Shown: positions 1 to 12,644 of the stretch, piece by piece | Layout: each line of letters begins with the position of its first letter | Position numbering within the stretch: position 1 is the first letter of the stretch | DNA from: Plotosus lineatus | Lineage: Eukaryota; Chordata; Actinopteri; Siluriformes; Plotosidae | Length of the DNA: 64,000 bases | NCBI GenBank assembly: GCA_024760905.1 | Contig: CM045733.1 | Coordinates: 29,612,501-29,676,500, forward strand | Direction: 5' to 3' | Position numbers and translations under genes: made by a program | The notes under the pieces: generated by a model | The model's database searches: none | Seen by the model: only the letters and a program-made list of their open reading frames with translations | Told to the model about the DNA's origin: nothing

Positions 1-127
1 GGAGTGATTATGACGGTCTGATTGAGATTCTGAAGAGTCAGAATCCGAGGGAACCTTGTAATGACTGCTGAATGAACATGAGACTAAATTTCAGATTAAG
101 TCAGTCGAGTTTCTGCACACAAGGCTA

Positions 128-345
128 CTGGCTCATCAGGCCAGAGCTTATCCACGTTTCTGTCTTGTGGAAAGACTGAGTGTAACTCCGGATGGAACGC
201 TAGCCCATCCCAGGCTCCCTTCCCAGCATTACTGCTTTGTGGGTGGACAGGGGCACACTCGTGGTTGTGACTTTGCACAGTGAGATTCGAACTCATTGCC
301 TATCAATCACGAGTCCAGCACCCTAAGCACTACACTGTGGGTTTT
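128..345 (-). repeat. tRNA-derived SINE-like fragment
   Basis: On the minus strand, AGTGCTTAGGGTGCTGGACT is followed by a B-box-like GAGTTCGAATCTC (298-286). The spacing looks like a degenerate tRNA promoter, unlike SINE family A. Boundaries are uncertain. Confidence 0.35.
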
Positions 346-470
346 CATTACATTAGCTCTGTAAGCTACAGGCGTTAAAATGCATGGCTAATTAAATCCG
401 CAAATTTCAGTCACCAAGTACGCCTCAACCTGAAGACTATACCATGTGTAAACGCTCATTTATTTTTAAT

Positions 471-778
471 GTTAAAAGATCTAAGTGGCCCCCAGTGCAG
501 CTAACTGGGTTATCAAAGGCGGGTCATGTCTGTCACTGTCTATGGTGAGAGGCATGTAAAAGAACCATTGCTGACTTTTGTAAAGAGTAGCTGCAAAATC
601 GTCAGCGTGTTTCTGTCCCTTGCTAAAAGGGTTGTGACAGGAAGGGCATCCGACGTAAAAAAAAAAAAAAAACTCTGCCAAATCAAATATGCGAATCAGA
701 TGATTCGCTGTGGCGACTTCTCAGTAAAAGGGAAAAAGCCGAAAGGAAGACAGACAGACAGTTAAAAGATCTAAGTGG
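471..778 (+). mobile_element. SINE family A, copy 1 (headless), with 18-bp TSD
   Basis: Insert 489-760 is flanked by the exact direct repeat GTTAAAAGATCTAAGTGG (471-488 and 761-778). It starts CCCCCAGTGCAGCTAACTGG, so the tRNA-like promoter head is absent, and it ends in (CAGA)n. The 3' part holds CAGATGATTCGCTGTGGCGA (697-716), also found at the 3' end of the LINE at 52.9-55.2 kb. Confidence 0.85.
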
Positions 779-2874
779 AAATGGACAGAACCCTCTCAAA
801 GTTCACGTCTGCACGGGAGCAAACATTCGGAGAGCTCACAGAGACGCATCAAACAGAACAGCACAAGCAGAAAATCATGGAAAGTGCTGTAGCCAATAAT
901 TTCAGAGAAGACAGCATGGACAGGTACCTTCATTAATGGCGGAACCCTTTCAAGAGACTGTCTGCGATACAGTGCTACGCCACCCAGACAATGGGACAAA
1001 CATTTGCTCCCAAATACTTGGGAGGGCCGAGAGATTAAATGGTAGCTAAAGGGTAGAAGGCGAAGTGAGGGTTCCTGCAAGTTCTAGAACGCCCCAGCGA
1101 ACATCGCCAAAGTATCAAAACTGATGGTCGACTGTTTCGTTCATTGCTGAAACGAAATCAGTGCTGACGTCACTTTACTCCGTCTTTTTCTTAAAAAACA
1201 GATTAAATATTAACATTAAAATATTAGACTCTTCCTCGTGGGTGTAATTTCCTCCACACAGTTTCCTCCGAGATCAATAAAGCATTTGGATTCAGGTTTC
1301 CTGGATTTATTTGTGTCGTCGTCTACAAGCCACTGCAGCTGGAGTTCACACAGCTGTGTTGATGGACTATAATCATGTCAGTTTTAAACAGCGAGTGGCA
1401 GAAGTGACGCAGCCTCCGTTCACTTGGTGACGTACACTCTGGCTCTGACGCAGTAACACGAACTCTTTCAATACGCAAACTCTGCTTTGTAAAAAAACTC
1501 TGTTTTACAATCACAGGAATAATAATAAAAGCAGGCATTCCTGTTCTATTGGCTGATTTGAAGGTCCAAGTTGCAGAGTCGAGTGGTTTTAGGTGCTTTT
1601 CTGCTCGGCACAGTTGTAAAGAATGAATATTTAAATCAGGCGGCCTTCCTGTGTGTGTTCTCCTCATGTATGTATGCACAACCACAGCTCACTGCACACA
1701 CCCCTCCACCTGCTTCTATATAAACTCTACAGATCATACCGTGTGAAAATCTGAGGGAATCAACTCTTTCCGAAAATACTCAGCTCAGGATCAACATCCA
1801 CAGCACAGTCGGGTGGATCATATTTTCTTTCAATCCAGATGTTTGACGAGAACATTAGGCAAAGCTGAATGACTGGTTGATTACATAATGATCAGGCGGT
1901 ACAGGTAATACTTTTAAAATGACCAGCATGTGTGTATAGCTCCACATACGGCATAAAACCTGAGGAAGTGAGAGGTTGGGGTGGGGGGAGTGGAGAAATA
2001 TGAACGTCAGGAGTAGCTGGATTTGCCACACACACACACACGTTTTGGGTTAATGTGGTTATTGTGAGCAGAGCAGCTCTCTCTACAGGCTTGATCCGGG
2101 GTCAGTTGACCCCTCCACTGAGCCACACACTGGGGTTCTCTCTACCGCCTCTCGCTCCCATACGCAGTATCTGTCTCTGTACAGCAGGGAGTCATCCCAG
2201 CCTTGTCAATCATAACAGAGCAAAGATCCAACCCCTTCAGTTTCACAAATCACTCATCTATATACGCAAGACAACTCGAGGAAAGTAAACGGTTGTGACA
2301 GGGGGGGCATTAGGGTTGTGCCCAGCCATCTATCATACAGCCTGGACAGAGTAACATAAGAAGTGATTTTTCCTCCTTGACCCACACAACACAGAGAGAA
2401 AGAGAGAGAGAGAGAGAGAGCAATATAAAAATCAATAACACTGAAGATATTCAACACATTCAGAACACTTGGACATGCAGTAATAAAGTCCATCACGAAG
2501 TGCTGTTTAATTCACTCGGTTTGATATAGTGGAAATGGATATGGTGGGGGGAAAGCATCTTTACAGCCTCGAAAAATATTTTCTTTCAAACAAAAGAGGG
2601 AATAAAAAACTGGATGCCACAAAACCAATTTACACGAGACAAACATACACAATTTCACAAGTGATCAGACCACATCTACAAGGTGAACACAGATCATAAA
2701 TTTGTTTGCATGTCCACCAGGAAAAAGTAGATTCTGCAGGGTGCTTCAAACAAATAAGAATTAAAATCATTCTATCCATGAATTATTCACAGAAGATGAG
2801 GTGGATGATAGTAAATAGACCCCAAAGATAAACGTCAATTCAGCAACATCCACTGAAACGAATAGCTGTTTTAT

Positions 2875-2878
<4 letters not shown>
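779..2878. other. TAF3 intron 2, no gene recognised
   Basis: Open frames here are short and without known motifs. A (GA)n run lies at 2397-2421. No transposon ends were recognised. Confidence 0.5.

Positions 2879-2937
<59 letters not shown>
2879..2937. repeat. (TA)n microsatellite
   Basis: About 29 uninterrupted TA units. Confidence 0.95.
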
Positions 2938-2940
<3 letters not shown>

Positions 2941-3204
2941 TTTCTGAGTAGATCCTTCCATAGTAGAGTGCTCAATACTTTTTGGTAGAGCAAATAAAAA
3001 TAAAAGGACAGGACAAAGACTTTCTATTGAAACTGAAGAATATATATATTATAGAAGATTATAGAATTTAGATAGATAGATTATAGAAGATTCTTCTATA
3101 ATCACCTGAAAAGAGAGGATGGTTTCACCACCCCTCGAAACAGATCTGTAGTGATAAATGGAGTTTCACTAGAAAGTCTTTGTCCTGTCCTTTTATTTAT
3201 TTAT

Positions 3205-3220
3205 ATATATATATATATAT

Positions 3221-3262
<42 letters not shown>

Positions 3263-3275
3263 TACATACATACAC
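3205..3275. repeat. Compound microsatellite (TA)n(CA)n(CATA)n
   Basis: TA run, then about 17 CA units, then CATACATACATA. Near the (TA)n at 2879, so this region is simple-repeat rich. Confidence 0.93.
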
Positions 3276-3489
3276 CTATAAGATCTCTGTAGGTTATCTT
3301 GAGATGTTTTGCAGAAGACACAGTAGAGCTAAGCTCCTTGCAGCGAACCTCATGATTTTACACTTAAAATTTCAGAATAGCTGACAAACAAAAACATTTT
3401 TCTTCAATTATTTCATTTGCTAAAGACTCTTTAAAGTCATCATGAGGCTGAAGCCTCTCTCGGCCAACTCTGGGCAAAGTATGAGGTAT

Positions 3490-3672
3490 TCCCTGAACAG
3501 CTCAGAACGTTACAGGCCCAACATTCTCACACACACTCCTTCACACCTCGGGGGATTTAGGAAACCCCAAAGCAAGTTCTGGAAGAACCTGCAAACTCAC
3601 CGACCCCGGGGACTCAAACCCAGGACCTTCTTGCTGTGAGGCGGGTGTGCTCACTACTGCCCACCGTGCTGA
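3490..3672 (-). repeat. tRNA-derived SINE (Mermaid/DANA-like), degenerate
   Basis: The minus strand reads GCACGGTGGGCAGTAGTGAG, then GCCTCACAGCAAGAAGGTCC and a B-box-like GGGTTTGAGTCCC. These are the usual blocks of a widespread teleost SINE. Family name from memory. Confidence 0.55.
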
Positions 3673-5820
3673 TCCAGCTACAAATATAAGAAAAGCAAAC
3701 TAAACGTGAGATTTTCGGGGATGTTTTTCCATTTTTCAAGTGTGACTGTTCTCATAGCCGGCTCCAGCACGATACACAAACGCAACTCATGACTGCATCT
3801 TTAAAACTCAAAGTTTGAATCAAGTGCTTTTGTCACCTTTAAAAATCCAACCCTGTTGAATAGCGTGTAGCTTTACGAGACAGGAAAAACTAATCAGTCA
3901 GAGATCACGATTATTTTTGTGGCGTCAAAACTAATTTTTAAAATTAATTTTTAATTAATTTAAACTCAAGGCGCCCAAACATCGTTAGTTCTCTATAGTC
4001 CTACAGAGCTCGCGCACGTCCCTATTCACTCAGTGACAGGCAGCACAGTATTCCGAGTCTGAGGAGCACATTATTTGTTAACTTTACTTAGCAATAAACA
4101 AATTTCCTTTGAAGTTACAAAAAAAAATAATAATACTGTAATTACAAAAATTGGAAAAATTCGTGACATTGTGTTGGGCTATTCATAGGATCTGAATATT
4201 TTGGAATAAGTGCCTTGGTATTGTGATGGTGCGGTATTGGGTGTTCACCAGTGATTCCCATCATTTGTAGTCTTTTTGAACAGCATTTTGTTGAATCTCT
4301 AGGATTTCTGAATTATTAAAAAAAAAAAAAAAGTCACAGACCATGAGATTTTGTCAGCCTTACTAATTCAGTAACTATCAAGGTTGGATAACATCTATTA
4401 TCCCACAGGTCGAGAACCAATGAGAGCACATAGGAGCTAATTAGTGTTTATATACTACATGGGAACTAACCTCACCACGAGTAACCCAGCCACTTGGATC
4501 CCATTATCAGAATATTTGCTGCAAGATCTAACCCAGTTGTCAACTTGTTATCGTCAAGGTTGGACATGATCTATGTTCCGAGACGCGATTCTGCTCAGCA
4601 CAGTTGTAAAGTTTGCTTATCTGGCTTACTGTAGTCTTCCCGTTCGACTGATCCAGTCTCGTCATTCTCGTCTGACCTATGGTCATCTGCCGTTTTATCA
4701 TTATGACTACATGCCCTGTGCTGCCGCCACCTGATTGGCTGACTGGAAAGAGTGTTTGATTGTACGCCAGGAGATAAGGTGGTACGTGGTTGTCAGTTAC
4801 TGCAATGTACAAGCTTAAGATATGGACAGCTTGTGAATTCTGCCGAGTATCTCATCTAGATTTGTGTACATTAATGCACGAATACAGCTCTCGCGCTCCC
4901 ATTCTGTGTCTGGATGTGGCCGTGCTGTAGCCCCGCAGAAGCAGATGCAGCTCAGATTTATTTGATAGCATTTTAATTTGCTTTCTGATTCGATCTGGGT
5001 GAGCAAAGTGGCGCATTTAGGGAACAGAACTGTATTTTACAGCAGCCTGGTGGACTCTTAAAGAGACAAATGGACACGAGTGACAAACTGAGAGACGGCG
5101 GAGAGAGAGCGAGAGAGAGAGATGCGCACTTCTCCATCGATCTCTATCCTTTCTGCTCACATCTTATCTGTGGGTCTAAGCGAGCCGCACAAGTTTAAAC
5201 GATTCTGACCTTGTCCGACATAAATAGTCAGAAAACTACAAAGCGCAGATAGCCCCCCTCCTTGGCAAGAGGAAGGGAAACACCGAGATAACAGAGTGGT
5301 GGAAAGATAATACAGAAGTTACTACATCAGCTCCAGTGTCGTACAGTAACTTGTCTGGAAAAACAGAGCGCAAGACTCAGCCAGTCAGAGTGCGTGTCCG
5401 CATGTGTGTGTAACAAGAATTACGCTTAAAAGATGAAACTCTTTTCATCAGGCCCGAGTCTCCTGGCTAAGGGAGGGGACACTCACCAATCAGAATCGGG
5501 CCTGAGGTCTATTCCCATTCTGAAGAAGACGTGACGATGTTCCTTCCGTCATGTGAAAGAAAGGGAGTACAGAAGGGCGCCTTTAATATTCATCCTTTTC
5601 TCTTTTCAGAGTGTCACGGCTGTACCTGACATTGTCGCCGCCGCCGCAGAAACGGTGCAAATTTCTTCATGCATTGTCAGCTGTTCCTCTAATCATTTTA
5701 CACCTTCATGAGGCTTTCAAAAGAGGACCGATAACGAGGCAGCTCAAATGCAGAGACTGCACTCAATTCAGACGTTAACAGAGGCTATGTAGATGTATAC
5801 ACACACACAGAGAGAGAGAG

Positions 5821-5875
<55 letters not shown>

Positions 5876-6440
5876 TCTTTCTGGATGACACAGGTGCTAA
5901 TGGAAATCCAGTGCTTTGTTTTATTTTTTCCTCTCTCAATAAGTGTGAAGTGCAAGCAAAGTTTGTTCTTGGTGCTTTATTTCCCATCAACCACCACAGC
6001 TGAGTCATCTTCTGCAGCATTGTAAATTATTATTAAAAATATTACACGGTTAATAACCGAGTTTTAGACAAACATTGGAAACCCTGGATTCAGAAAGTGT
6101 CGATTAATTAACAATCACCCACCGATGTAATGAACACCCCATTGGAACAGAAGCCTAAAAATATTATCATCATCATGACGGACACAGGTGTTTTCCAAGC
6201 GCACGCACAGCAGGAGTCTATTAAACTTATTTCATTCTGTCCATAACTTTCCCTTCAAGCGATGCAGTGACAATTAAAAAAGGCACGAAACTAAAATGAG
6301 ATTTCTATAACTTTGGCTCCAAGGTTTGAACCATCTTGAACATCACACTAAGGCAAGTCAGGTGAGTTCTGCACTTCAAACTGGCTAATAGCTCTGTGGA
6401 GCCAGCTCATTCAAACACAGCCGCAAAAATGTTTTGGTAT
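3673..6440. other. TAF3 intron 2, mostly unique sequence
   Basis: No gene or clear transposon was recognised. 5440-5760 has balanced composition with a CGCCGCCGCCGCAGAAACGG block and TTTAATATTCAT, unlike the surrounding repeats; it could be a conserved noncoding element. Confidence 0.4.
5805..5873. repeat. (CA)n(GA)n microsatellite
   Basis: Short CA run followed by about 30 GA units with a few AAAG interruptions. Confidence 0.93.
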
Positions 6441-6911
6441 ACAGGGATCCCTCACTTTCCGCGGTTAATTGGGACCAAGATTCCCCCGTGACCAGCGAAT
6501 TCCTCAAAGTAGGATCACCCCCCCCCCAACTGATGTATACGTACATATATGTGTATATAATATTAATAAATACATATTCAATGCTGTAAATGCTTATAAT
6601 AATTAAAACATTAAAAAAATAATGCATAAGATGTAAATACAATATAAATACACATACCGATGCACACACCTCACAAAAATGTAACTAGTTTTGATGAGGG
6701 GGGTTTGGGTTGGTTTTTGTTGTGTGTTTGTTTCAGTTTTTTTTTTTTTTTTTGCATAATCGGCATTGTTTTGTGGCATTTTCCTTAACTTTCCCCCCTA
6801 TTCTTCCTTAATTTCTTTAATTTTTTAATTTGATGAATATTAAAAAGAAAAAAAAAATGTGATGCATTGAAGCGGCATGAATTGAAGCGCAAAGTAGTGA
6901 AGGATCCCTGT
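6441..6911. mobile_element. Non-autonomous TIR element X, copy 1
   Basis: Ends ACAGGGATCCCTCACTTTCC and GTAGTGAAGGATCCCTGT; AT-rich centre with GTATACGTACATATATGTGT. Related copies lie at 25.2, 29.6 and 32.0 kb. Pure noncoding sequence; superfamily not assigned. Confidence 0.65.
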
Positions 6912-7779
6912 ATTCTATACTATGCAAAAACAAACCAAAAATGAAAGAAAAAAAACAATTTATTCCATTAAAAGTGTGATGATGACGACAAGCAATCAAT
7001 CTGGGTGCTGTGTCAGAATTCTGGCGTAGGCGGCAGCCACATAACAGCTTTGTCATGGCTATATACGAAGGGCAAAAGATCCGCAGTAGAGGCCCAAAGT
7101 TCTTTCTGCAGGGTGTTTTTATTGAGACACCACCTCTAGCTGGCCATTGATTCTAAAGAGTTCATCCGCCCTTTGATAGGTCTTGTTTTTATTCCTTGTG
7201 GGCTGCTAGCCACCCTACTCACCAAATTTGGAACCTGGTGGGGCCCCAATTTAGTCACCGACCATTCGACCATGCACCATGTTGTACTGGCTTACATGTG
7301 ACCAGTAGCAGGCCAAAACCTGACCTGACAGTAATGACATCAATGACAATAAGTGATAAGTGAATGACAAACCAAATGTCCATCATTTCCATTTAGGCAT
7401 TATCCACTGAGGATAATGAGTTTAATACAGTGACTCAATTTGACTATGCTATTCCTCAGTAATAGACAGCAATTTCCCATAACAGTAGCTCGCACTGTTA
7501 CTTTTGCACCAATATATTTATGCCTTTATTCTATTACACGACCGCACTATTTTAGGCCAACACACAATGTTACACTACAGTAACAGCTTATACACAGGAA
7601 TTTGTGTAGTGAATGCACTATATAATCCTTTTTTTTTTTTACACCCACCCAAGTGTATCGAAGAATACGTGCCATCAGCTGCTTGTTACACATTTATCAC
7701 GATGTACTTATTAACCTTCAATTGCTTTTTGTGTGATTAAATAACAATAATCAATAATTCAAAATCCAGGTTCATCTCA

Positions 7780-8046
7780 GGGGCAGCCGTAGCCCAATGG
7801 TTAGAGAAGCAGAGTTGGGACCCAAAGGTTGTTGGTTCGATGTCCGAATGAGCAAGAAAAACGTGTAGTGGTGGGATAGTGAGCTGCACCGTCCCTTCCT
7901 TCACAAGGCACCAAATCCCCAAATGGTCTCAGGGCAATGTGTAGTAGTCCACTGCCCCGAGTGTGTGCACACACGTGTGCTTACTGTTTAAGTGTGTATG
8001 TATACACACTTTGTATGGGTTAAAAGCACAAGTCACAATTTCCCTT
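7780..8046 (+). repeat. tRNA-derived SINE with A and B boxes
   Basis: It begins GGGGCAGCCGTAGCCCAATG, with B box GGTTCGATGTCC. The body contains the CCCCGAGTGTGTGC block and ends near TATGGGTTAAAAGCACAAG. A typical teleost SINE, distinct from family A. Confidence 0.65.
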
Positions 8047-8277
8047 GTTGAACAACTTTTTGTTTTATACCCAACACCGCCAAATCACCAAACACCGATT
8101 GCGCACCTCCTTCTGGATTCTTGATGCCACAGAAGGTACTCCCTGGAGGTTTATCTGTTCTGGGCTACTGTAGCACAGCAACATGGCAGCTATGTGGAAG
8201 ATGACCCCACATCGTAGAGATATAGAGTGAATACTTTACAAAAGCACAACCTGTAGTTCCATAAAATGATTCAACTC

Positions 8278-8650
8278 ATGCTCAGTGGATGAGATTTCCT
8301 TTCGGCTCTTTCCCTTTATCAGGGGTCACCACAGCAAATGATTCACACATTTCATTTGGCATAGGTTTGATTTTATGTCGGCTGCCCTTCCTGACACAAC
8401 CCTTTAGCAAGGGACAGAAGCACGCTGATGGCTTTGCAGCTACTCTTGGCTAAAGTCAGCAATGGTTTGGTTACATGAACCTCTCACCATTGACAGTGAG
8501 AGACATGGCCTGCCTTTGATAACCCAGTTAGCTGCACTCGGGGGACAGGGACAACCTTGTGGAGAGTGGGACTCGAACCCCCAACCTTAGGATCAGCGAT
8601 CCAGTGCCCTATACTGGACCACCACTGCCCCACACAACATGCTCAATGGA
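8278..8650 (-). mobile_element. SINE family A, copy 2 (with tRNA-like head)
   Basis: Near-complete copy (about 8290-8638) with a 12-bp target duplication CATGCTCARTGG at each side, one mismatch. On the minus strand it begins with a tRNA-Glu-like head, but the A box is altered. Located in TAF3 intron 2. Confidence 0.8.
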
Positions 8651-9087
8651 AATTGTTGAATTGCCCCATTCATATTTTTCTCCTCAGAGGCTGTTCTGTA
8701 CTATCCACTAAGCCCAAGTGTGGTAAATACTACACAGAAACAGAATAAAAGCAAACTGATCTGAGATTTTTTTTCAAAGTTTTATATTTTTAACAAATTC
8801 AAGCAGTATCCTAAAGGTGAAGGGTGGATAACACCTGACATACTGTCATATTTAACTTTTCGGATAGCACCATAATTGAATTATACACCAACAAAAACAT
8901 GCTTATGAATACAAAATTCCATTCATGCTAATAGATTCCGCCAAGTCAGGGGTCACCAACCTTTTTGAAACTGAGAGAAACTTCTTGGGTACCAATTAAT
9001 TAAAGGGCTACACGTTTGATGCACAATTCTGAAACAGTAAATTTGCCAATTTACCTTTGATGTTATGATTAATAATTAATTATATGC

Positions 9088-10427
9088 ATCTATGTTGGGG
9101 TCGACAACCCGCAGCTCCAAAGCCACATGTGGCTCTTTCACCTCTCCGATGCGGCTCGGTGGCTTTAAAAAATAATGAATGTGTATTTTACGGTGGCCGA
9201 CAGGTGCAAACGTTTCTCTCAAACAAAAAATGCTGCATAACCAAAAACAACTGCAAAAATAAAAACACCCGCAAGAGAAAACAGCTGCATCACCAAAAAG
9301 TAACAGCTGCATAAATAAAAACACCCACAAGAGAAAACAGCTGCATCACCAAAAACAAAGGCAAACAGAAAATGCTGCTTATTCCCTCACGACGGAAGCA
9401 CTGCAGCTACCAGGGGAAGTGAGATAAACCAGTTTTCACCTGAATGACGAGACAAACTGCCGAAGGCAGAGCCCTGCAGCGGTCGGTACACACAAGTGCC
9501 CAGTGGGTAACCTACACAGATGCTATTTTCCAGTTGAAAATCACCTAGATGAAAATGAACAGTTCCGGTGCGGGCGGATATTTATTTGGTGTGGCCAGGG
9601 TGACTTTGTGGACATGGACATGGCTATGGTTATATTAATCAGCTACATGAAGAGTCTGTGTTTTGGATCTGCTGTGTTGGTGCAGGGAGCATGCATGGTA
9701 TTTTCAAACCCTGTGCTCATGGCATGGAATGTTCTCGCCATCCCAGCAGCAGCAGTGCAGCGAGCGAGCGAGGTGGGTGAGCTTGGTTTCATGCACAACA
9801 ATCTCCGAATTAAATAACTCTTCCCCAGTGGCAAAGGAAAAGACTGCTGTGCGGTTGAGTCTTCACTCTGAAAATGGGTCGGTCAGTGCAGGATTCAGCA
9901 TTTTAAAAGAATGTTGAGCAGACTCCTCCTTAAAATTAATCTTCATATACTTTTCTGTGTTGTTGTTTTTGTACATTAAAACTATGACAAAACAACATGA
10001 ATAGACCGAATAAAGAAAAAGATCCACAAAGGGAGTGATGCCGAGGTAGGCCACCCAACCCGTGAACACATCTGACTGCAGCTGGTCCCTCTCTTTGTGG
10101 GATTGATATTCTTTTTCTTTCTAAAAATACAAGAAGAACTCAAATAGGCTTTGGGAATTTTCATTGAAAAGTAACGTTTTATTCAACGTCTTTTTTAATA
10201 TCTAAATGTTTTTGTTGCAAGACTTGAAATTTAAGTGTCTCTGCAGTTCAAATTAATTCAACACGTTGTTTTATATTAACAAAGGAAAAGGGGGGGAAAC
10301 GTTATATGCAGTGTGATTCGATTTTAAAAGTCAAAAACGATTTGTGGCTCCCAGTGTTTTCTTTACTGTGGAAAACGAGTCCAAACGGCTCTTTGAATGG
10401 CAAATGTTGCCGAGCCCTGATCTATGT
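9088..10427. mobile_element. hAT-type element (inner), 8-bp TSD ATCTATGT
   Basis: Insert 9096-10419 (1324 bp) lies between exact ATCTATGT repeats (9088-9095 and 10420-10427). Ends are GGGGTCGACAACCCGCAGCT and GTTGCCGAGCCCTG. Short open frames inside are not recognisable; the element is non-autonomous. It inserted into the larger hAT element around it. Confidence 0.82.
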
Positions 10428-10678
10428 GAAGACACTGATCATGTTAATGATTTCTCAATAAATAGCAACAATGATTCAACAAGGTGAATATCAATATGCA
10501 ACACTATTTCCGTACATCTTTGCATTTTCAAATCAACACGTCAATATTTGAACAAGCCATCACAATTTTGACAAATCATGAGCTACATTGAAACGTTTTA
10601 TCAATTTTTTTGTAACAAACAAAAATCAACTTTCAGATTTTACTTAACTTGCCACCAAATCTGCGTTTTCCACTCATA

Positions 10679-10946
10679 GAGCGCTGCCCAATGGGTGGTT
10701 AACATGGTAACCACATTCTGCAGTCTCTCAATATTATGCCGCTTTGCCATCACCAGTCGTTTTGCAAAGGAGACGCACACGGAATCTTCAACAGTGGTAA
10801 GACTAGAACGCATTCTCCCATCCAGAGGAAATGATGTTTTCTTTCTCTTTTCTGCCATCTTTTCAGGGGTAAATCATCTCACCTTCACTATGTCCGCTGC
10901 ATGTAATGCAAGGTACCATGCTAACTACTCATTGGGCAGCGCACTA
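10679..10946. repeat. Small inverted-repeat (MITE-like) unit
   Basis: GCGCTGCCCAATGGGTGGTT (10681-10700) and, inverted, near 10920-10942 (AACTACTCATTGGGCAGCGC) frame about 270 bp. The arms differ at two positions. It lies inside the outer hAT element. The short open frame within (MAEKRKKTSFPLDGR) was not recognised. Confidence 0.5.
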
Positions 10947-11172
10947 CAAGCATAAAAAAAACCCCACAAGTTAAAAATAGGTTTGAGCAAACAGCTGTCC
11001 TTTCATGAAACCGGTAGAAAAAGTCCTGTCCCCCCCCCAAAAAAAACAAAAAAACAAAAAAACAAAAAACAATTGGTTGCCATGAAGACCAACTAGCGAA
11101 TATAATAGAAAACTTTTTTTAAAGCATTAAAATATTGTCATTTGCAATTTTACACCAAATGCAAGTGTGTTT

Positions 11173-11174
<2 letters not shown>

Positions 11175-11221
<47 letters not shown>

Positions 11222-11255
11222 AGCAAAAAAATAAATAAATAATAATAATAATTAC
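11175..11255. repeat. Poly(A)/(AAT)n tract
   Basis: About 45 A with single G interruptions, then (AAAT)n and (AAT)n; lies within the outer hAT element. Confidence 0.9.
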
Positions 11256-12112
11256 ATGGAGCTCACTGGTAAGAAGGTGACCCATCTTGAGAACCACCCT
11301 GCGGGCGACTCATGTGGTCCTCGTGGGCGCCATGTTGGTGACCCCTGCTCCATGCCCTTTACATAGTGCACTTTATAGTGAATGTGCACACTTTTGCTTT
11401 TCTCGGTGTCATGACAAAGCTGTTTGTTTTGGCATTGTTGACTGCTGATGGAGTGGCTGTAATCACATTTACTTCAACTAAAAATACTTAAAAACTGTGT
11501 TGTTCATGAATGAATGATAAAGGGAAGCTGTGGGAAATCCCGGGTATTATTAGAAGAACTAAAGAGTGTGCAGAAATGGGACAGGACCTCCCTGGCATGG
11601 ATGAGTTTCTTCGAACAGTACACCGCTTCATGTTTCACTCCTGACAGAAAATAGACCAGTATCAACAACTGGAAGCAATAAAGATAAAAAATTAAATCAT
11701 CTTTACGAGACATTTCCAACTCACTTATTAAAACAAGTTGGTTAACTCAAGCTCAAAAGAGACAAACTACATGTAAATTCTTGAGGGTGAAAAAATATAA
11801 AAACACTTAATGTTACTTCTTATTGTCCAAATAACAAGAGTCTATTTTGTGGTTTTGAATGTTGTCTGAGAGGTAAATTAAATAAATCAAAAATGTAATA
11901 CTTTCATTTAACCCCTCAGACCTCGCGCTCGATCAGTGCTTAGTTTTTATGGGCAGAAATACTGGATTACATTACTGCCAAAACAGTGCTGTAGTCCTGC
12001 TTAAAAGCATGTAAACTGCGTTGACCCACCTTTTTTTTTTAATCATCAGCAGCTAATACTCACTTAATTTTGCCTCATAAATCGTTAAGCAACTTAATAT
12101 TCGACAAGGGAC

Positions 12113-12640
12113 CAATGTTCCCTCTAAGCCGCGCAATTGCGCACCGGTTGCACACTCTCAGCGCACAAGAAAACCTATCCAGCCCAGTGAACGCATTGCA
12201 ACTTAATTAGATATATAACATTTTTCTGTATCATTTTGCTGTGGAATTCAGTGAGTGACAGGTGTCCAGCTAATCATACAATACGATGGAATTACGCTAC
12301 GCAGCCAATCACGGCACCGTCATGTGCTCTGCTCATACACGCGCCACAACAATAATAACAGTGCGGCGGAGTTAAATGATGCTAATGCCAACCCCTTATC
12401 ATGACGAAACGAGCAGGCCGTGAATGTGATACGTCGACTCCCCAAACCAAAGTAAGAAAGAACTGCGCAAAGTATGTGAGTATACCGGAAAGCTGGCGAA
12501 GCAAAAACGATGCCTTTGAATTTGTGAACTCAATCAACGAGATAGTGCAGAATGAGACTATGTAAGGTCAAAAATGCACCTTGGCAGACCCTGATAGTAG
12601 ATGAGAGCACAGACATGACAGTACAAAAAAATGCTAGTCA
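12113..12640 (+). pseudogene. hAT transposase-like relic interrupted by Tc1 copy A
   Basis: A hAT-like left end CAATGTTCCCTCTAAGCCGC starts at 12113. From 12401 it reads MTKRAGRECDTSTPQT, later PESWRSKNDAFEFVNSINEI; after a one-base shift it reads APWQTLIVDESTDMTVQK. The VDESTDMT block is the first catalytic Asp region of hAT transposases. Tc1 copy A then interrupts it, and the rest was not found. Confidence 0.6.
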
Positions 12641-12644
12641 TATA

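Larger units (their letters stand above)
8947..11347. mobile_element. hAT-type element (outer)
   Basis: The left end CAGGGGTCACCAACCTTTTT and the right end GTTGGTGACCCCTG are inverted repeats typical of hAT elements. It spans 2401 bp, including a nested hAT copy and a small hairpin element. No intact transposase; no clear 8-bp duplication. Confidence 0.7.

Noticed and set aside
9503..9817. 104-codon plus-strand open frame inside the inner hAT element
   Set aside because: No match to hAT transposase motifs that I recognise; most likely chance.
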